64,000 nucleotides of DNA, taken from contig JARZZO010000014.1 in NCBI GenBank assembly GCA_030544215.1, forward strand, positions 21,831,734 to 21,895,733, given 5' to 3'. Source of the DNA: Zantedeschia hybrid cultivar (taxonomy: Eukaryota; Streptophyta; Magnoliopsida; Alismatales; Araceae). Of this stretch, positions 59,195 through 64,000 are shown piece after piece; position 1 is the first letter of the stretch; the number at the start of each line of letters is the position of its first letter. The notes under the pieces were generated by a model. The model worked only from the letters and a program-made list of their open reading frames with translations. It ran no database searches and was not told where the DNA came from. The position numbers and the translations under genes were made by a program.

Positions 59195-60308
59195 GATATT
59201 AGATTCCCTTTTCAAAGATTTAATCAAACAAGTTGTACAGAGATTAATCAAACAAGTGGATGCTTAACGTGATTTCAGGATTCCTTGTTGAATTATTTGA
59301 ATTGGATTAAACCACAATTTCGCTCAGGGAAGGATCCTAGTTTCAGTTCAGTTTCCACCGTTATTCTCTAGGGTTCTCTCTCACAACGCTTTCGGAATCT
59401 AGCCGGGACTTCAATTGGTACAACCAGCCCGATGATCAAGGAGGAATACCTTGATTTTGGGGACTTATGGAGGTCTCAACGTCAACTTCTCTAGTCTGAT
59501 CAAGGGACCAACCCAATCAGAGAGAGTTGCTGACGTCGAGTAATCTGTTCCTAAGAAGAGGAGGGTTTTCGCCTCAATGCGTATGCCCTGCGACCTGGAT
59601 GGCCTCTAATGCTTAATAAAGTAATGGGTAGCTAGCACTCAACCACAGAAATCTGGAAACTGAGAAATAATTAAGAAACTGTCTGAATCGCGTCGAGTAT
59701 GGTCGACGCTATTCAAAACAGAGCTTAATTTTTTCGCAGAAACAGATGCAAACAGCAGAGAAAGCCTGGAAAATAACTAAAAACTGTCTGAATAGCGTCG
59801 ATGGTGGTCGACGCTATTCAACACAGAACTTAATTATTTCGCAGAAAGAGATGCAAACAACAGAGACAGTCTGAAGACTAAAAGGCGTCTGGGTGTGATG
59901 ACGCGGTTTTGAAACGCGTCAACGTTCCTGGACGCTTTTTAGTTCGCAGAAACAGATTTCCAGAAGGATTTTCTGGGTCGAATCCTCCTCAAACATGGTA
60001 AAATGCAGTAAACAATCGACTCATGCAAAGATTTTTAGTTTCAGATTTTAAACAGGATGATTTACTAACTAAACAACTAGGAAATCACTCAATCACACAT
60101 CATTTTATCACAAAAACAACTTTTTTTGAACTAATCAAGGGGAGGGCAAGATCTTGCCACTGGGGTGTGCACGTGGTGCACGAGGGAAATTAATTAAACT
60201 AAACACTCACCAATTGGGGAGGACGTGTCGAGAGACACAAATAGTGCACCGTGGGTGCCCGATATGATGACAGCAAGAACAAAAGAAACTAAAAGACGAC
60301 GAGACCAA
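59195..60308 (-). promoter_or_regulatory. 5' leader of A2 with four palindromic modules
   Basis: Left arms (plus strand) at 59690, 59795, 59885 and 59916; the last two form a pair 31 bp apart. Positions correspond to the four modules of the A1 leader, with different spacers. No gene seen. Confidence 0.7.
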
Positions 60309-60326
60309 GTCCCACCGTGATCGCCA
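60309..60326 (-). other. Primer binding site of A2
   Basis: TGGCGATCACGGTGGGAC on the minus strand, 8 bases from the LTR. It differs from A1 at one base; the complement has good tRNA T-stem and acceptor geometry (CCCAC, CGTGATC, G, CCA), probably tRNA-Arg. Confidence 0.65.
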
Positions 60327-60334
60327 AAAAGAGC

Positions 60335-61665
60335 CGTAGGTGCTGAAAAATTGCTCGTGTGATTTATGTGAGAAACTATGTTGTTTAGGGTAAATTAACC
60401 TATTAAAAAAAATGCAACTAAGGTGCAGTGATCGCCAGAAACTTTTAACTAAAAAGCTTCAAAAGAGTTTGATCGCCTACCTGTTTAAACGCGGAAGAAT
60501 GAATCCTTGGTTCCCCTCCTTCAGCCGGCTGAAGAAAGAGAGCCTCTTTGTTCTTTCGTTCTTGCTGTTGAATGTTGAGGATCGTCCAGAAGTTCTCCTG
60601 GCTTCGTGCTTGATTTCCCTCTTTTTGAACTCTTGTTGTTGTTGTTGGATGCAGCAGAGACAGAGAGACAGAAAAATAAAGGAGAAACAATGATGAGAAT
60701 CTAAGTAGAAATAATATCAAAATTAACTATAGTTATGAACATGTTTAAACAGCAACTCACTTGTTTTAAATGGCTTTGAAACCCCTTTAGAACAGATGGG
60801 TTTTGGAAAATTGATGGTGTGGTGTGTGTGGCATGCAGTGAGTATGAGAGAATGAAACTAATGAATGAAAATGAAATTCAGATATGAAAAACTTATGCCC
60901 AGTCCAGTTGGTTGAAGTTTTGAAAAGATGAAGATCTTGAAGAAGGATGCCGACTTCTGGAAATGGCAGCGCTCCGGCGTTCCGACGTGGTTGCTTCGAT
61001 CTTCAGATCACTATAACGCTGTGGCTCAATAATTCTCTCTCTTCCTTTTTTTTTACTCCTTGAGATGCAAGGTATTTATAGGCATTTTCTGCGTTCGCGA
61101 TTAACATAGAAAAATCTCGGATTTATCTACCTTAATCGACAGATAATTATTGATTAATTCATCTTTATCTGTAATTATCTAAAACGCGTCCACCATGGAT
61201 GACGCCTTTCAGATTAAGTTAAGATAAGGATAAATATCCGGGAAAACTTATCTTTATCTTTATTAGCTAAAACGCGTCCACCTTAGTAGACGTCTTTTAC
61301 CCTAATTAAGATAAGGATAAACATCCGGAAGAGAAGTTAAAACAGCTTAGGAAACTTAAAAAGCGTCGTCCTTAACAGACGCCTTTTAGCTAATAAATCA
61401 ATTAATTAAAATTCAAATTTAAACGTAAAAATAGGAATAAAGTCTAAATGGCGTCCACATGAGTCGACGCCTTTTAGGATTCTTCATATTTTAACTGAAA
61501 TTTGAGCTAAAATCAATTCAATTGATTAACTTAAACATGTCTGCTAAACCCGACACTCAAAAATATTAATAAAAATTAATTAATGATTAATTATCAGACC
61601 ATTCTGAGGCATTATTATATGATATGAAATTTACTCAAAATGACGTCAAAATTAGCGTGTCTACA
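60335..61665 (-). repeat. Right A LTR of the compound (5' LTR of A2)
   Basis: 1331 bp. Module left arms at 61186, 61274, 61363 and 61451 (88, 89, 88). The U3 end TGTAGACACG abuts GACGC of B at 61666; the U5 end reads CCTACG. Confidence 0.88.
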
Positions 61666-64000
61666 GACGCTAGCCGGGAAAGGGCATCGGCTCTAGCGTT
61701 TTCGGCCCGAGGGATTCGCACAATCTCGTAAGAATTGAACTGAGCAAGAATCTTGCGGCTTACCTGGAGATAAGACGCCATTATCGCATCCCGTGCCTCG
61801 TATTCCCCAGAAATGTGACTGGCGATTAGTTGAGAGTCGCTGAATGCCTTTATGTTCTGCGCGCCGAGCTTTCTAGCGGCCCGAAGGCCGGAGATGAGGG
61901 CTTCGTATTCGGCGGCGTTGTTGGTAGCGGGGAAGGAGAAGCGCAGCGCATACTCTGTGATGACCCCTTCCGGAGACGCCAGGATCCATCCGGTGCCACT
62001 ACCCATGGAACATGCGGACCCATCGACATAGAGTCGCCATTCGTCTGCTAAAGGTGGAGAAATCGAAGCGCCTTCGGCCTCAGGTGTTGTCATAACTTCC
62101 GGTCGAGTAGCCGAGGAAGCTTCGGGTGTGAGCTCGGCGATGAAATCAGCCAAAGCTTGAGCTTTTATTGCCGTCCGTGGCCCGTAAGAGATATCGAACT
62201 CCCCTAGTTCGATTGCCCATTTCGCCAGCCTTCCGGATACCTCTGGACGGGAGAGGATTTGCCTCAAAGGCTGATCGGTGAAGACCTTTATTGAATGAGC
62301 GAGGAAGTAAGGTTGGAGCCTTCTCGCGGAGGAGACGAGTGCTAAGGCTAGCTTCTCAAGAGCAGGATACCGAAGCTCTGCTCCTTGGAGGGCTCGGCTT
62401 ATATAATAGACTGACCTCTGAACGCCGTCTTGTTCCCGAATGAGGACGGCGCTGACAGCTGCTTCGGATGCTACTAGATAAAGGAACAGCTGCTCTCCGT
62501 AAACCGGTCTAGATAGGACGGGAATATTGGAGAGATAGACCTTCAGTTGCTCGAAGGCCGATTGGCACTCGTCAGTCCAGAAGAAGTTATTGGTCTTCTT
62601 CAGTAGTTTGAAGAAGGGAAAGCAATAATCTGGTGCCCTCGACATGAAGCGGCTTAAGGCGGCAATCCTTCCGTTTAACTTTTGGACCTCTCGGATGTTG
62701 GCCGGATGGCGCATTTGAATGATAGCCGAGACCTTCGCGGGATTAGCTTCGACCCCTCTGCGAGTGACCATATAGCCGAGAAACTTTCTGGAAGCCACGC
62801 TGAAGGCGCACTTGGCTGGATTTAGCTTCATTTTATATTTGCGCATAGCAGAGAATGTCTCGGCCAAATCAATCAGATGGTCTGCAGCGACGTGGCTTTT
62901 CACCAGCATGTCGTCGATGTAGACTTCCATGTTGTGGCCGAACTGTGGAGCAAATATTCTGTTGACGAGGCGTTGATATGTTGCTACGGCATTCTTCAGG
63001 CCGAAGGGAATCCAGGTATAGCAGTATAGACCGAGATCAGTTGTGAAGCTGGTCTTGCTTTCATCCTCCGGATGCATTCGGATCGACGGTAGCCTGAGTA
63101 GGCGTCGAGGAAGTTTAGTAGCTCGTGGCCGGAGGTTGCGTCCACCACCTGATCTATCCGAGGCAGCGGGAAGCTATCCATCGGACAAGCTTTGTTGAGG
63201 TTGGTGAAGTCTACGCACATTCGCCACTTGCCATCTTTCTTAGGTACCATCACCACATTGGCAATTCAGTCTGGGTGGTGTACCTCTCGGAGATGTCCGG
63301 CATCCAGCCCTTTTTGTACTTTGGCCTGGATGGCCGTCCTCCTTTCCTGATTGAAGGTACGCCGCTTCTGCTTGACGGGGGGTAGATTGGGATCGACATG
63401 CAGCCGATGCTTTGCTACCTCCGGGTCGACTCCGGGCATGTCAGCAGGGGACCAGGCGAAGACGTCGAGGTTCCCTTTTAGGAACTCGGCAAGTCTTTCG
63501 GCCTCAACCTTCTCTAAGCCGAAGCCTATCATAAGAGTCCGGCCTTCTCCTCCTGGAACCGGGATGGCGATAAGTTCCTCTCCTGGGGATGCTTCGGCCG
63601 AAGCTTCGATTGACAGGGATTCGGCCGCAGCCTTCCCTTTAACCGAGATCATATAACACTGCCGAGCTGCTTCTTGATTCCCCTTAGCTTCACCGATTCC
63701 ATGACTGGTATGGAACTTCAACTTCTGGTGGAAGGACGAGGGTACAACTCCGATTCCGCCGATTAACCTTCGGCCAAAGATGGCGTTGTAGGCTGAATCG
63801 ACTTTGACAACGGCAAAATCCGTTTCGACGGTCAGTTGCCGAGGAGCCGAACCTATAGTTACTGGGAGCCGGACGATGCCTTCTATTCGGCAAGGCGAAC
63901 CGTTAAAACCGAATAGAGGCCTCCGGTGAGGCTTCATATTATCCTCATTCAAGCCCATTTTTACAAAATAATCGTAAAATAATACATTTTGGGCACTTCC
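61666..64000 (-). pseudogene. B protease end, RT and RNase H domains (partial, broken)
   Basis: From the right edge: C-terminal half of the protease (SAYNAIFGRR), a linker, RT (VFAWSPADMPGV; VPKKDGKWRMCVDFTNLN; YIDDMLVK), first RNase H and second archaeal-type RNase H (YVDGSACSMG, NNAAEYEALISG, SDSQL) up to RADALSRLAS, where the A compound cut in. Breaks: TGA near 63265..63263 in place of a Trp codon, and a frameshift near 63065..63085 just after LDAYSGY. Gag, the protease active site and the 5' LTR lie beyond the window. Sequence style places B in the Tat lineage (Retand-like), distinct from A. Confidence 0.88.

Larger units (their letters stand above)
33844..61665 (-). mobile_element. Compound A insertion: LTR - A3 (deleted) - LTR - A2 - LTR
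   Basis: Three A LTRs (33862..35194, 41810..43143, 60335..61665) and two internal regions lie in the same minus orientation inside B pol. The right edge has GACGC (61666..61670) as target sequence; on the left B ends with only GAC (33841..33843), followed by a primer-site remnant and then the LTR, so the left end has suffered a deletion. Adjacent copies share the middle LTR, as expected from unequal recombination or from a concatemer. Confidence 0.85.

Overview
This window is nuclear DNA of a flowering plant, probably a dicot (Ogre-type elements have mostly been reported from dicots; this is inference). It holds the 5' part of one ordinary host gene (1..4089, minus strand, small first coding exon and a 2.6 kb intron). 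From 5265 to the right edge it is one large nest of LTR retrotransposons. Names used here: B is an old Ty3/Gypsy Tat-lineage element on the minus strand; A is an Ogre-like Tat family (LTR about 1.33 kb, full copy about 18 kb); C is a 2.7 kb solo LTR that looks like a Tekay/Del chromovirus.

Layout: B 3' LTR 5265..6292; B antisense passenger gene promoter and leader 6311..7332; solo A LTR 7333..8673; B antisense gene 8724..10598; C solo LTR 10599..13277 (target duplication GAACT); more B antisense gene 13278..13597; complete A1 on the plus strand 13598..31756 (identical-length 1323 bp LTRs, target duplication ATGAG); end of the B antisense gene 31757..31920; 69 bp tandem repeats; B integrase 32499..33843; an A compound on the minus strand 33844..61665 (LTR - deleted copy A3 - LTR - near-complete copy A2 - LTR); B RNase H, RT and protease fragment 61666..64000. 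B gag and 5' LTR lie beyond the right edge.

The Tat elements carry antisense passenger genes between integrase and 3' LTR. B carries a spliced gene of the 'putative gypsy type transposon' (Transposase_28-like) kind. A carries a seven-exon plant-mobile-domain (PMD, MAIN/MAIL-like) gene with every intron in phase 0. It is completely open in A2 (712 codons), broken by one nonsense codon in A1 and deleted from A3. A2 has a second antisense gene (DUF7745-like) that A1 lacks. Most element genes carry stops or frameshifts; the RT-RNaseH-integrase frame and the PMD gene of A2 are the intact ones.

The most unusual signal is a short palindromic module: an AAANGCGTC arm, exactly 10 variable bases, then a GACGCNTTT arm. 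I count about 65 copies. They occur only in non-coding parts of A (U3, 5' leader, passenger-gene promoters and first intron) and in solo LTR C, and I saw none in B or in the host gene. In A LTRs four copies lie 88-89 bp apart upstream of the TATA box; in C pairs 31 bp apart repeat every 111 bp. The arms are kept while the 10-base spacers diverge between copies. This pattern fits a two-fold symmetric protein-binding site or a hairpin used by two unrelated retrotransposon lineages.
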